From NCBI GenBank assembly GCA_937929835.1, contig CALFUU010000017.1, positions 1 through 64,000 on the forward strand: a stretch of DNA of 64,000 nt, in the 5' to 3' direction. Under the pieces are notes generated by a model. That model saw nothing but the letters and a program-made list of their open reading frames with translations, was not told the origin of the DNA and did no database searches. Position 1 is the stretch's first letter. Each line of letters begins with the position of its first letter. The translations under genes and the position numbers were made by a program. Below are positions 54,336 to 61,678 of this stretch, in pieces. This stretch comes from an uncultured Saprospiraceae bacterium (GTDB lineage: Bacteria > Bacteroidota > Bacteroidia > Chitinophagales > Saprospiraceae).

Positions 54336-55232
54336 TTAGACTCTTGGGGTAGCTAGTTTTCGTAATCTTCTCCGTTTTATCAGTGGGTAGGAGAGTACGA
54401 TCAGCAATATCAGGCCGATACCAATATAAAAGGTCATCCCGACTTCTTTGTGATCTTTGAGGATGAGCGCAGCGAGGAGTATCCCATAGACAGGTTCTAG
54501 ATTGATGACGAGATTGGCTTCAAAGGCTGTGACCGTCTCCATCGCCTTAAGGGTAATGATAAAGGCAAAAGTAGTACAGGCGAGAGCAAGTATAAGCAGA
54601 TAGACCAAGTCCATAGTCGTCGGCATCAGTGGGGAGTCTGGTCCTATTATAAAGGGAACGAAGAGGCTGAGAAATAAGAAGGCACTTGACATTTCTATAA
54701 ATGTAATCTGATAGCTGGTGGCCTTGTTGACCATTTTCTTGTTTAAGGTGCCAAAGAGGGAGGCAAGAAAGGCTGATAGTATACCGATGAGTAGCCCTCT
54801 GACCATCGAGACGTCAAGATTATTAGCGATGAGCAACATAGCTGGGACAACTAGAATGCCTATGAGTAACTCTGATTTATCAAAGGCCTTGTCGGTCAGT
54901 ATGGGTTCTATTATAGAGGTGAAGAGGGAGGTCAGCGCAAATGCAGCCAGCGCTACAGAAGCATTGGCATACTTGATGGCGCCATAGAAGGTCACCCAGT
55001 GAAAGGCTACGAGAATGCCTATGCCCACAAAGGCCAAGACCTCTTTGCGCTCCATCTCGAGTACGAACTTGCCAAATCTGACAAAGAAGAGTAGGCTTAG
55101 GCTGGTCAGTAAGACCCGCCACCACACGAGATTGAGAGCAGTCAAGGATATGAGGTCCCCCAAGATGGCAGTAAGCCCATATAAGAGGGTCGCTAGGTGT
55201 AATTGTCCATATGCTTTTAATTTGGGACTCAA
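54336..55232 (-). CDS. DMT-family (EamA) transporter
   Basis: The 298-residue protein starts with TTG and has about ten membrane segments in two EamA repeats (AYGQLHLATLLYGLTAILGD, LLIGILSAFLASLFGTLNKK, then VTAFEANLVINLEPVYGILL and ALILKDHKEVG, the family's second-repeat E-P-V hallmark). It ends with a basic tail (IKRRRLRKLATP). EamA proteins export metabolites such as amino acids or nucleotide-linked compounds. It is cotranscribed with the O-methyltransferase gene and divergent from the peroxiredoxin operon. Confidence 0.87.
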   Translation of the reverse strand: MSPKLKAYGQLHLATLLYGLTAILGDLISLTALNLVWWRVLLTSLSLLFFVRFGKFVLEMERKEVLAFVGIGILVAFHWVTFYGAIKYANASVALAAFALTSLFTSIIEPILTDKAFDKSELLIGILVVPAMLLIANNLDVSMVRGLLIGILSAFLASLFGTLNKKMVNKATSYQITFIEMSSAFLFLSLFVPFIIGPDSPLMPTTMDLVYLLILALACTTFAFIITLKAMETVTAFEANLVINLEPVYGILLAALILKDHKEVGMTFYIGIGLILLIVLSYPLIKRRRLRKLATPRV

Positions 55233-55315
55233 GAGAAGATGTATATGTGGTACGTTTTATGCAGTTGGATTAGCAATTGATTTGCAAAAGGTAATTAATC
55301 TATCTAACAAAAATA

Positions 55316-55327
55316 GTTGTGCACAAC
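55316..55327 (+). promoter_or_regulatory. 12-base palindrome upstream of the peroxiredoxin gene
   Basis: GTTGTGCACAAC is a perfect palindrome, 19 bases before the TACCTTTG promoter box. It is a plausible operator for a redox or stress regulator. It also lies between the transporter and peroxiredoxin genes and could act on either. Confidence 0.35.
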
Positions 55328-55345
55328 AATAAGGCTTAATTGTCC

Positions 55346-55353
55346 TACCTTTG
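55346..55353 (+). promoter_or_regulatory. -7 promoter box for the peroxiredoxin operon
   Basis: The plus strand reads TACCTTTG (TAnnTTTG), 24 bases before the chosen ATG at 55377, which supports that start over an in-frame upstream one at 55317. Confidence 0.5.
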
Positions 55354-55376
55354 AGCACACCCAAATTCATTTTCTT

Positions 55377-55847
55377 ATGAGCCTTAATGTTGGTGATACC
55401 GCACCGTCCTTTGTACTTAAAGACAGTGCTATGCAAGATGTAGATCTCACATCTTTTTCAGGAAAGAACGTCGTTTTACTGTTTTTCCCATTTGCTTTTA
55501 CTGGAGTATGTACGACTGAGTTATGTCAGATGAGAGATGATATGGCCAAGTTTAACAATATGAATGCCGAAATATTGGCAATTTCGGTCGATTCTCCGTT
55601 TACATTGGCAAAATTTAAAGAAGAAAATAAATTAGAATTTCCCCTTCTTTCAGACTTCAATAAAGAAGTTTCTAAAGCTTATCATGCTCTATATGAGGAG
55701 TTTGTGGCAGGAATGAAAGGAGTTTCCAAGCGCGCAGCTTTCGTCGTAGACAAGACTGGCACAATTAAATATGTTGAGGTATTGGAAAATGCAGGGAATT
55801 TGCCCAATTTTGAAGCAATCGAAACAGCTTTAGCTGGTTTGAATTAA
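55377..55847 (+). CDS. Peroxiredoxin (AhpC/TSA family)
   Basis: Peroxiredoxins reduce peroxides via a Cys thiol. The chosen start gives MSLNVGDTAPSFVLKDSAMQ and 156 residues. The catalytic Cys is in FPFAFTGVCTTELCQMRDD, in the form PFAFTGVC rather than the usual PLDFTFVC of AhpC, with a second Cys five residues later that may resolve it. The later blocks (AISVDSPFTLAKFKEENKL, FPLLSDFNKEVSKAY, KRAAFVVDKTGTIKYVEVL) are standard. It is closest to bacterial AhpE/1-Cys or BCP-like peroxiredoxins. clpS follows after 23 bases. Confidence 0.9.
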   Translation: MSLNVGDTAPSFVLKDSAMQDVDLTSFSGKNVVLLFFPFAFTGVCTTELCQMRDDMAKFNNMNAEILAISVDSPFTLAKFKEENKLEFPLLSDFNKEVSKAYHALYEEFVAGMKGVSKRAAFVVDKTGTIKYVEVLENAGNLPNFEAIETALAGLN

Positions 55848-55870
55848 CCACCCATTTTAATAGAATTTAG

Positions 55871-56191
55871 ATGTCCAAAGAGCTTAATGACTTAATAGCT
55901 TCAGAACTCGAACAAGTTGCAGAAGTAGTAGAAGAGGTACCGACAAGCCTTCTTAACTCGCAATTAGTCGTCTACAATGATGATTTTAATACTTTCGACT
56001 GGGTAATACAGTGCTTTATGGAGGTGTGTAGCCACACTTTTGAGCAATCAGAGCAGCTGTCACTCATCGTACACTATAAAGGGAAAGCCATAGTCAAAAC
56101 AGGAAAGATGGAAAAACTCAAGCCCATGAAAGATGCATTGGTGGAGAGAGGCCTATCTGCTGTCATAGACCAGATGGTGACTAGACGATAA
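55871..56191 (+). CDS. clpS: ClpS, ATP-dependent Clp protease adaptor
   Basis: ClpS delivers N-degron substrates (N-terminal Leu, Phe, Trp, Tyr) to ClpAP or ClpCP. The 106-residue protein has the core NSQLVVYNDDFNTFDWVIQC, with the conserved N-D-(D)-x-x-T-(F/M) segment that binds the N-terminal residue, and IVHYKGKAIVKTGKMEKLKP with the hydrophobic exit surface. The N-terminal tail is acidic and flexible. Its stop is one base from the aat start, so the two are coupled and act in the same pathway. Confidence 0.95.
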   Translation: MSKELNDLIASELEQVAEVVEEVPTSLLNSQLVVYNDDFNTFDWVIQCFMEVCSHTFEQSEQLSLIVHYKGKAIVKTGKMEKLKPMKDALVERGLSAVIDQMVTRR

Positions 56192-56192
56192 T

Positions 56193-56873
56193 ATGGCGTA
56201 CTTTCTACCTCCTGGGGTAGAATTCTTTCCACACCCACTTAAGGCAGATAACGATGGACTCCTCGCGATGGGGTCCTCAATAGACAAGGAAACCTTGTTG
56301 CTGGCGTATCAGTTCGGTATATTTCCTTGGTCCAATGAAGGTGAGCCGACATTCTGGTATTACACCCACCCGCGCTGTGTCTTGTACCCAGATCAGGTCA
56401 GGATAACCAAGAGTATGCGTCCATATCTTAATGGCAACAGATTCCGCTGGTCTATGGATACAGCCTTTGAGCAAGTCATCAGGAGCTGTAAGGAGATCAA
56501 GCGGGTCGGGCAGAATGGCACGTGGCTCTATGATGCACTGGAGTCCACTTTTGTAGATCTCCACCATCATGGAGTAGCCCATTCCGTAGAGGTGTGGGAG
56601 GGCGATGCACTCGTTGGCGGCTTATATGGTCTCGCTCTAGGGAAAATCTTTTTTGGAGAATCTATGTTTGCTAGAGTCAGCAATGCGTCTAAGTATGGCT
56701 TTATACAGTTGTGTAATTGGCTCACTACAGAAGGTTTTACAATGATAGATTGTCAGCAGCGTACGCAGCACATGCTCAGTATGGGTGCAGAGACCATCTC
56801 CAAGGAAGCCTTTATGGAGCGGCTGAGACTAAATGTGTTTGAGCCGTCTAAAGTAGGATCTTGGTCGATTTGA
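56193..56873 (+). CDS. aat: Leucyl/phenylalanyl-tRNA-protein transferase
   Basis: Aat moves Leu or Phe from aminoacyl-tRNA to the N-terminus of proteins starting with Lys or Arg, creating ClpS-recognised N-degrons. The 226-residue protein shows LLAYQFGIFPWSNEGEPTFW, THPRCVLYPDQVRITKSMRP, CKEIKRVGQNGTWLYDALE, SVEVWEGDALVGGLYGLALG and KIFFGESMFARVSNASKYGF, the standard active-site series. Its adjacency to clpS puts both N-degron components together. Confidence 0.95.
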   Translation: MAYFLPPGVEFFPHPLKADNDGLLAMGSSIDKETLLLAYQFGIFPWSNEGEPTFWYYTHPRCVLYPDQVRITKSMRPYLNGNRFRWSMDTAFEQVIRSCKEIKRVGQNGTWLYDALESTFVDLHHHGVAHSVEVWEGDALVGGLYGLALGKIFFGESMFARVSNASKYGFIQLCNWLTTEGFTMIDCQQRTQHMLSMGAETISKEAFMERLRLNVFEPSKVGSWSI

Positions 56874-56913
56874 CCTGAGCCCTATACTTCGTATCTTTAG
56901 GAAAATTCTAGAT

Positions 56914-57288
56914 ATGAGAATACTTATACTGGCTTTACTATCTCTGTCGCTGCTCTCGTGTGATAGTTCTTGTGTCGGTGTCGCTTGTACTGAGGAATTT
57001 AGAAGTATCGTTGTCACTATACAGAATACTGCTGGCCAACCCACAGTTCTCGATTTGTATACTGTAGAAGAACGTGGACAAATGTTGTGGCGTGACACTG
57101 GTCAGGAAGATGGCCGATACACTCTATTGACAGACGCCTTGCAAGAATCGTTTGAAAATCGAGAAGCCACGGTTACACTTTTTGGTTTTATAGATAATGA
57201 AGAGGTCTTGAGTCAAGACTATGTGATCGGAGCAGATTGTTGTCATATCTTTCTCGTTTCAGGACCTCTAGAAATAATAATCCCTTGA
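56914..57288 (+). CDS. Small lipoprotein of unknown function
   Basis: The 124-residue protein has a lipoprotein signal, MRILILALLSLSLLSCDSSC, with the lipid Cys at about 16. The mature part has several further Cys residues (CVGVACTEEF, ADCCHIFLVSG) and an immunoglobulin-like strand pattern (FRSIVVTIQNTAGQPTVLDL, EATVTLFGFIDNEEVLSQDY). No family was recognised. Its stop overlaps the M16 peptidase start (TTGA). Confidence 0.65.
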   Translation: MRILILALLSLSLLSCDSSCVGVACTEEFRSIVVTIQNTAGQPTVLDLYTVEERGQMLWRDTGQEDGRYTLLTDALQESFENREATVTLFGFIDNEEVLSQDYVIGADCCHIFLVSGPLEIIIP

Positions 57289-58523
57289 TAGAATATAAAA
57301 GATACACGCTGGCAAATGGCTTGACCGTCATCTTGCATCCCGACGATAGTACCCCTCTGGTTACTGTCAATGTCCTCTATAAAGTCGGTTCCAGAAACGA
57401 AGAGGTGCAGCGTACGGGCTTTGCACATCTGTTTGAGCATTTGATGTTTGGCGGCTCTATTAATGTGCCAGATTTTGACACACCCATACAACAGGCGGGG
57501 GGAGACAATAATGCCTTTACCAATTCTGACCTGACCAACTTCTATAACGTGATGCCAGCAGAGAATATCGAGACAGCCTTGTGGTTGGAGTCGGATAGAA
57601 TGTTGCAACTAGACTTCAACCAAAAGAGTCTAGACGTACAGAAAAAAGTTGTCGTAGAAGAATTTAAAGAAACGAGTATCAATCAACCTTATGGGGACTT
57701 ATGGCATGAGTTGTCAGCACTCGCCTTTAGCAAGCACCCTTACAGGTGGCCGACTATAGGTCTGGTGCCCGAGCATATCTCAGATGCGGAACTATCCGAG
57801 GTCAAGGCTTTCTTTGACAGATATTATAAGCCAGGCAATGCAGTCCTTATTGTTGCTGGTAAATATGATGAGCATATTAGATCGCAAATAGATCACTGGT
57901 TTGGCAGTATCCCTGCTGGCGATGTCCATTTTAATCCCATAGAACTAGAGCCGCTGCAGGATGCATTCAGGCAAAAAATAGTGCGGCGCAAAGTGCCGGC
58001 TGATGCGCTCTACTTGGCTTTCCATATGCCTGACAGGAACCATAAAGACTTTATCGTGTACGATCTGCTATCTGATGTACTGAGCGGAGGTCGATCGGCG
58101 AGGCTCTACCAGAATCTGCTCAAAGGGACCGAGCTCTTCTCTAAGGTCAACGCTTATATCACTGGCACACTAGACCCAGGACTCTTTGTTGTAGAAAGTC
58201 ATATGCTCGAGGGGGCAGATATGGACCAAGCGCTTGCCCTGATATGGGCTGAACTCAATTTGCTTGCGGAGGAATTGGTCAATGAAGAGGAACTACAAAA
58301 GGTCAAAAATAGCCTGATCAGCAGTGTCGCATTTTCTGAGGTCAGCATCACCAACAAGGCTATCAATCTGGCCTATTATGAGATGATGGGCGATCTTGAA
58401 AAGATCAATCATCAGGAGGAGGAAATAGAATCTGTAACAGCAGCCGATTTGCTGAGAGTGGCCAAGGAGATATTTACCAAAGAGAATTGTTCTGAGTTGA
58501 GATACCTGCGAGAAGAGACTTAG
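57285..58523 (+). CDS. M16-family zinc peptidase
   Basis: The TTG at 57285 overlaps the lipoprotein stop (TTGA) and gives MIEYKRYTLANGLTVILHPD, the usual M16 N-terminus; a longer frame from 57237 is possible but unlikely. The 412-residue protein has the inverted zinc motif HLFEHLMFGGSINVP (HxxEH), the later Glu in LDVQKKVVVEEFKETSIN, and the second-domain R/Y segment ALYLAFHMPDRNHKDF. The architecture is a single M16B-like subunit of two repeats, as in the alpha/beta processing-peptidase group. The location (cytoplasm or periplasm) is unclear because no signal peptide is seen. It ends the coupled run. Confidence 0.87.
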   Translation: MIEYKRYTLANGLTVILHPDDSTPLVTVNVLYKVGSRNEEVQRTGFAHLFEHLMFGGSINVPDFDTPIQQAGGDNNAFTNSDLTNFYNVMPAENIETALWLESDRMLQLDFNQKSLDVQKKVVVEEFKETSINQPYGDLWHELSALAFSKHPYRWPTIGLVPEHISDAELSEVKAFFDRYYKPGNAVLIVAGKYDEHIRSQIDHWFGSIPAGDVHFNPIELEPLQDAFRQKIVRRKVPADALYLAFHMPDRNHKDFIVYDLLSDVLSGGRSARLYQNLLKGTELFSKVNAYITGTLDPGLFVVESHMLEGADMDQALALIWAELNLLAEELVNEEELQKVKNSLISSVAFSEVSITNKAINLAYYEMMGDLEKINHQEEEIESVTAADLLRVAKEIFTKENCSELRYLREET

Positions 58524-58619
58524 GGACGAGGCTTTTGACTCTGGTCTATGCCCCGACATCGCGCTATGCTTTAGGTTAATAAGGACGATAGAAATAGTAT
58601 TTTTAGAAAAATTATCACA

Positions 58620-59807
58620 ATGAAACAAATCTTTTTTACGCTAACATTGATGGCATCTGTGCTGTTTTGCTCTGCACAGGGACAAGTCAATTTTTTTGAA
58701 GGCACTTGGGAAGAGGCTTTTGCCAAGGCTGCAGAAGAGGACAAGCACGTCTTTGTAGATTCTTATACTGACTGGTGCTACTGGTGCAAGGTGATGGACA
58801 AAGAGACCTTTACCGATAAGGCCATCGCAGATTATCTCAATGAAGAGTTCGTTGCGATCAAAGTCAATATGGAAAAAGGATTTGGCACAAGTGTGGCGAT
58901 GAAGTTTCGCGTGAGAGCTTTTCCTACTTTGTTGTTCTTCAATCCTCAAGGTCAGATCTTGGAGAAGAAACCGGGCTTCACAAAAGATAAGTCAAAATTT
59001 CTAGCGCATCTGCAAGAGATACGTGCGGATAAGAGACCACAAGTATTTTCGTTTGCTTCACAGAATTTTGATCTCGACTATCCTGAGTTTGTGGAAGGTA
59101 GTTTCGGTGTAGGCGGCAAGCGAGTAAGAACCAAGGCCGAGACAGTAGATGCGTGGTTGGATGAGACGGAAGACTTGTATAGTGAAGTAGCGTGGACGGC
59201 TCTGACCCAGTGCCCTACTGGAGAGAAGTACAAGCAGCACCTATTGGATAATGCGGATAAGTACATCGGCTTATATGGAACTCAAGAGTTTGATGGGTTT
59301 GTCTCTCAGATGGTCTACTCCAAGGTCTCTAAAGCTGGGAAAGAAGGTGACAAGAAAATGCTCGATGAGGCAATAGCCTTATTGACTAAGCACTACACTG
59401 ACGAAGAGGATAAAGCGGGTATGATCGACAATTTTGAGATGAGCTATATGAAAGCCACCGAAGATTGGAAAGGGTATACGATGAAAGCGGACAAGCTCAT
59501 CAGAGAAGGTACACTAGAGGAGAATGCGGGGTTAGCCAATTCTGTAGCCTGGACACTCTATGAAAAATGTGATGATCCTAAGTGCCTCAAGATGATGGAA
59601 GAGTGGATGAATAAAGTTGTGGAACTAGAACCCAATTATATGTTCTTAGATACCTACGCGGCCCTCCTCTACAAGAATGGAGATATGCCCAAGGCAAAGA
59701 AGTATGCAGAACAAGCCATAGTCGTCGGAAAGAAAGACGAGAGTGATGTCAAGGAGACGGAGACGCTACTCCAGAAGATAGAAGAAAGTATGGAAGACGG
59801 CCAGTAA
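58620..59807 (+). CDS. Thioredoxin-fold protein with C-terminal TPR-like region
   Basis: The 395-residue protein has a signal peptide (MKQIFFTLTLMASVLFCSAQ). The thioredoxin-like domain contains FVDSYTDWCYWCKVMDKETF with a CYWC redox pair, AIKVNMEKGFGTSVAMKFRV and AFPTLLFFNPQGQILEKKPG with the cis-Pro. The C-terminal half is helical, with EEWMNKVVELEPNYMFLDTY and AALLYKNGDMPKAKKYAEQA, a TPR unit. This DUF255/thioredoxin_7-like architecture is common in periplasmic proteins that reduce disulfides. Its partner is unknown. A strong terminator follows. Confidence 0.85.
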   Translation: MKQIFFTLTLMASVLFCSAQGQVNFFEGTWEEAFAKAAEEDKHVFVDSYTDWCYWCKVMDKETFTDKAIADYLNEEFVAIKVNMEKGFGTSVAMKFRVRAFPTLLFFNPQGQILEKKPGFTKDKSKFLAHLQEIRADKRPQVFSFASQNFDLDYPEFVEGSFGVGGKRVRTKAETVDAWLDETEDLYSEVAWTALTQCPTGEKYKQHLLDNADKYIGLYGTQEFDGFVSQMVYSKVSKAGKEGDKKMLDEAIALLTKHYTDEEDKAGMIDNFEMSYMKATEDWKGYTMKADKLIREGTLEENAGLANSVAWTLYEKCDDPKCLKMMEEWMNKVVELEPNYMFLDTYAALLYKNGDMPKAKKYAEQAIVVGKKDESDVKETETLLQKIEESMEDGQ

Positions 59808-59837
59808 GGGCTGCTAGATTAGAAATAGGATATAGAG

Positions 59838-59867
59838 AAAGGGTTGCCGTTGTGTAACCCTTTTTTT
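59838..59867 (+). terminator. Intrinsic terminator after the thioredoxin-fold gene
   Basis: AAAGGGTT (59838-59845) pairs with AACCCTTT (59856-59863) over a 10-base loop, followed by a T-tract to 59867. Confidence 0.85.
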
Positions 59868-59960
59868 GTGCATACTATTGACTTAATCTACAAGATTGCT
59901 GAATTGCCATAATAAATATCTAGTCTCATAATTTCTCCAGAACTTGTTTTGTCGCCTGCG

Positions 59961-60098
59961 GCTTAAGCGGCTATGCGCGACAGTTATAACACTGTGAGCG
60001 GTCTCGCTCATTTGTATACCATGCACTCTAATGGGAATAGATATAGACATAGTGCTATAACGCGATGTACTCCCTATAATCGGCAGCATAGCTTAAGG
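59961..60098. repeat. Nested imperfect inverted repeats of unknown nature
   Basis: GCTTAAGCGGCTATGC (59961-59976) can pair with GCATAGCTTAAGG (60086-60098) with a 3-base bulge. Inside, CGCG and TTATAACACT (about 59976-59993) can pair with AGTGCTATAACGCG (60051-60064), with a 4-base bulge and one mismatch. Short stems ACAGT/ACTGT and GAGCG/CGCTC lie between. The 138-base fold could be a mobile-element relic or a structured RNA. Pairings were found by eye and may be partly chance. Confidence 0.4.
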
Positions 60099-60268
60099 GA
60101 GGCCTAGTGGTGGTGGACAAGAATTCTTCTGCCACAATAATATGCTGATTATCAGTTGATTACCGCACTATTCAAGTTGCGGTAGGACAGCAATCATAAG
60201 AGGCTCTAGAGCTGGAGAGTTAACATTAAGATAATATTGGATTGATAATGAGTTAAGGTACCCCTTCT

Positions 60269-60276
60269 ACCTTTGT
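60269..60276 (+). promoter_or_regulatory. -7 promoter box for the lipoprotein-TonB receptor pair
   Basis: The plus strand reads TACCTTTG (TAnnTTTG), 47 bases before the lipoprotein ATG. Confidence 0.5.
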
Positions 60277-60322
60277 TTCCATTATCTAACAAACCTGACT
60301 ACTCGTCAAAAAAAAAAATATC

Positions 60323-61603
60323 ATGCAAAAACTAACACTAGCACTCCTTTCAGTTTTAGCTCTAATTTTTATGCTTTCAAGTTGTGGTGATGACGATCCA
60401 TGCGCTAACTTCCTTTGCCCTACAGGGACTACTTTATCTGAAGTAGATGGGAATTGTGATTGTGTAGAAGTACAATCTTCAGAGGATGTCATCATGAAAT
60501 TCGGTCTCATAGATACCGATGAAGTGTGGACTGCTGATAACATATATCAACTGAATGGGAAAGTAGTGGTGAACACAGGCGCGACTCTATCTATAGAGCC
60601 AGGCACGATTATCAAAGGTGCTGAGGGGACAGGTTCTTTGGCGAGTGCCTTAATAGTTGCGAGAGGCGGAATAATTAATGCCTGTGGTACGCCAGAGGCA
60701 CCTATCGTGCTGACGTCTACACTTGATAATATTCAAGTTGGTCAGACAGCTGGTACAAATCTAGATGTATCGCAAACTGGATTATGGGGTGGATTGATTG
60801 TATTGGGCAATGCACCTGGATCTTTCGAAGGCGATGTCTCTGAGTTCCAAATAGAAGGGATACCAGCGGATGATACTTTTGGTCTCTATGGTGGTGATGA
60901 TCCTGCAGACAACTCTGGTACTCTATGTTATATCTCCCTAAGACACGGTGGTGCATCCATTGGAGAAAACAATGAAATAAACGGCCTCACACTCGGTGGT
61001 GTCGGAAGCGGAACGACAATCAACCAGATAGAAATCGTGTCTAACCTAGATGACGGTATAGAGTTTTTTGGAGGTACGGTTAACCTTACTAATGCTATCG
61101 TATGGTCACAAGGTGATGATGGTTTTGATGTAGATCAAGGCTACTCTGGCACTCTGAGCAACTTCGTCTACATTGCAGGAGAAGATTCTGACCACGGGCT
61201 AGAGATCGATGGTCCCGAAGGCTCAGCTGAAGGAAGATTCACTTTTGAAAATGGCACACTTATAGGACTGCGTTCAGAAATAGCAGACTTCAGAAAAGCT
61301 TCAATGGGTCAAGTAAATGACTGTGTAGCGATAAACTTTCCTGATGAAGCTGATCTCGAAATTGATGATGACGAGAGTTCTGCAAATTACTTTTCAGGTC
61401 TTTTGGAGATAACGGGTTTCGAGTTTGTGAGCAGTTTGTCTGTCAGCGAGTTGTGTCACGATACTGCACCTTCTGGAGACGATGTAGCTTTTGATGCGCA
61501 GATGGAAATGGATAACGCTTCTGTTAGCATTGCGACAAAAGGTGCCGACATTGATCTATTTTCTTGGACATATGCCTTTAGTAAAGGGGCTTTTAGTTTC
61601 TAA
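60323..61603 (+). CDS. Outer-membrane lipoprotein with beta-helix-like repeats
   Basis: The 426-residue protein has a lipoprotein signal, MQKLTLALLSVLALIFMLSS then C at about residue 21, followed by GDDDP, the acidic surface-export-like start. A short Cys-rich EGF-like piece comes first (DPCANFLCPTGTTLSEVDGN, then CDC). From about residue 60 it reads as a right-handed beta-helix (YQLNGKVVVNTGATLSIEPG, TINQIEIVSNLDDGIEFFGG, LTNAIVWSQGDDGFDVDQG). Similar lipoproteins are often encoded next to TonB-dependent receptors in Bacteroidota. The receptor gene starts 75 bases later. It may be the ligand-capturing partner, with unknown ligand. Confidence 0.72.
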   Translation: MQKLTLALLSVLALIFMLSSCGDDDPCANFLCPTGTTLSEVDGNCDCVEVQSSEDVIMKFGLIDTDEVWTADNIYQLNGKVVVNTGATLSIEPGTIIKGAEGTGSLASALIVARGGIINACGTPEAPIVLTSTLDNIQVGQTAGTNLDVSQTGLWGGLIVLGNAPGSFEGDVSEFQIEGIPADDTFGLYGGDDPADNSGTLCYISLRHGGASIGENNEINGLTLGGVGSGTTINQIEIVSNLDDGIEFFGGTVNLTNAIVWSQGDDGFDVDQGYSGTLSNFVYIAGEDSDHGLEIDGPEGSAEGRFTFENGTLIGLRSEIADFRKASMGQVNDCVAINFPDEADLEIDDDESSANYFSGLLEITGFEFVSSLSVSELCHDTAPSGDDVAFDAQMEMDNASVSIATKGADIDLFSWTYAFSKGAFSF

Positions 61604-61678
61604 CTTACGAGTAACAGATATATACTCTTTGATAGAAAATCTGAATAAGATTTATATAATTCATACTTAATTAACAAA

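Larger units (their letters stand above)
59808..60322 (+). other. 515-base gap with terminator and nested inverted repeats
   Basis: After the terminator at 59838-59867 the sequence shows no likely gene. A 68-residue minus-strand open frame (59883-60089) has no recognised content. The stretch 59961-60098 forms nested inverted repeats, described as a separate feature. A TACCTTTG promoter box for the next gene lies at 60269-60276. Confidence 0.7.

Noticed and set aside
57237-57284. Longer start for the M16 peptidase
   Set aside because: The 16 extra residues do not resemble the family's N-terminus, whereas the TTG at 57285 fits it and couples to the preceding stop.
59883-60089. 68-residue open frame on the minus strand
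   Set aside because: It overlaps the inverted-repeat region, has no promoter box or recognised content, and probably arises by chance.
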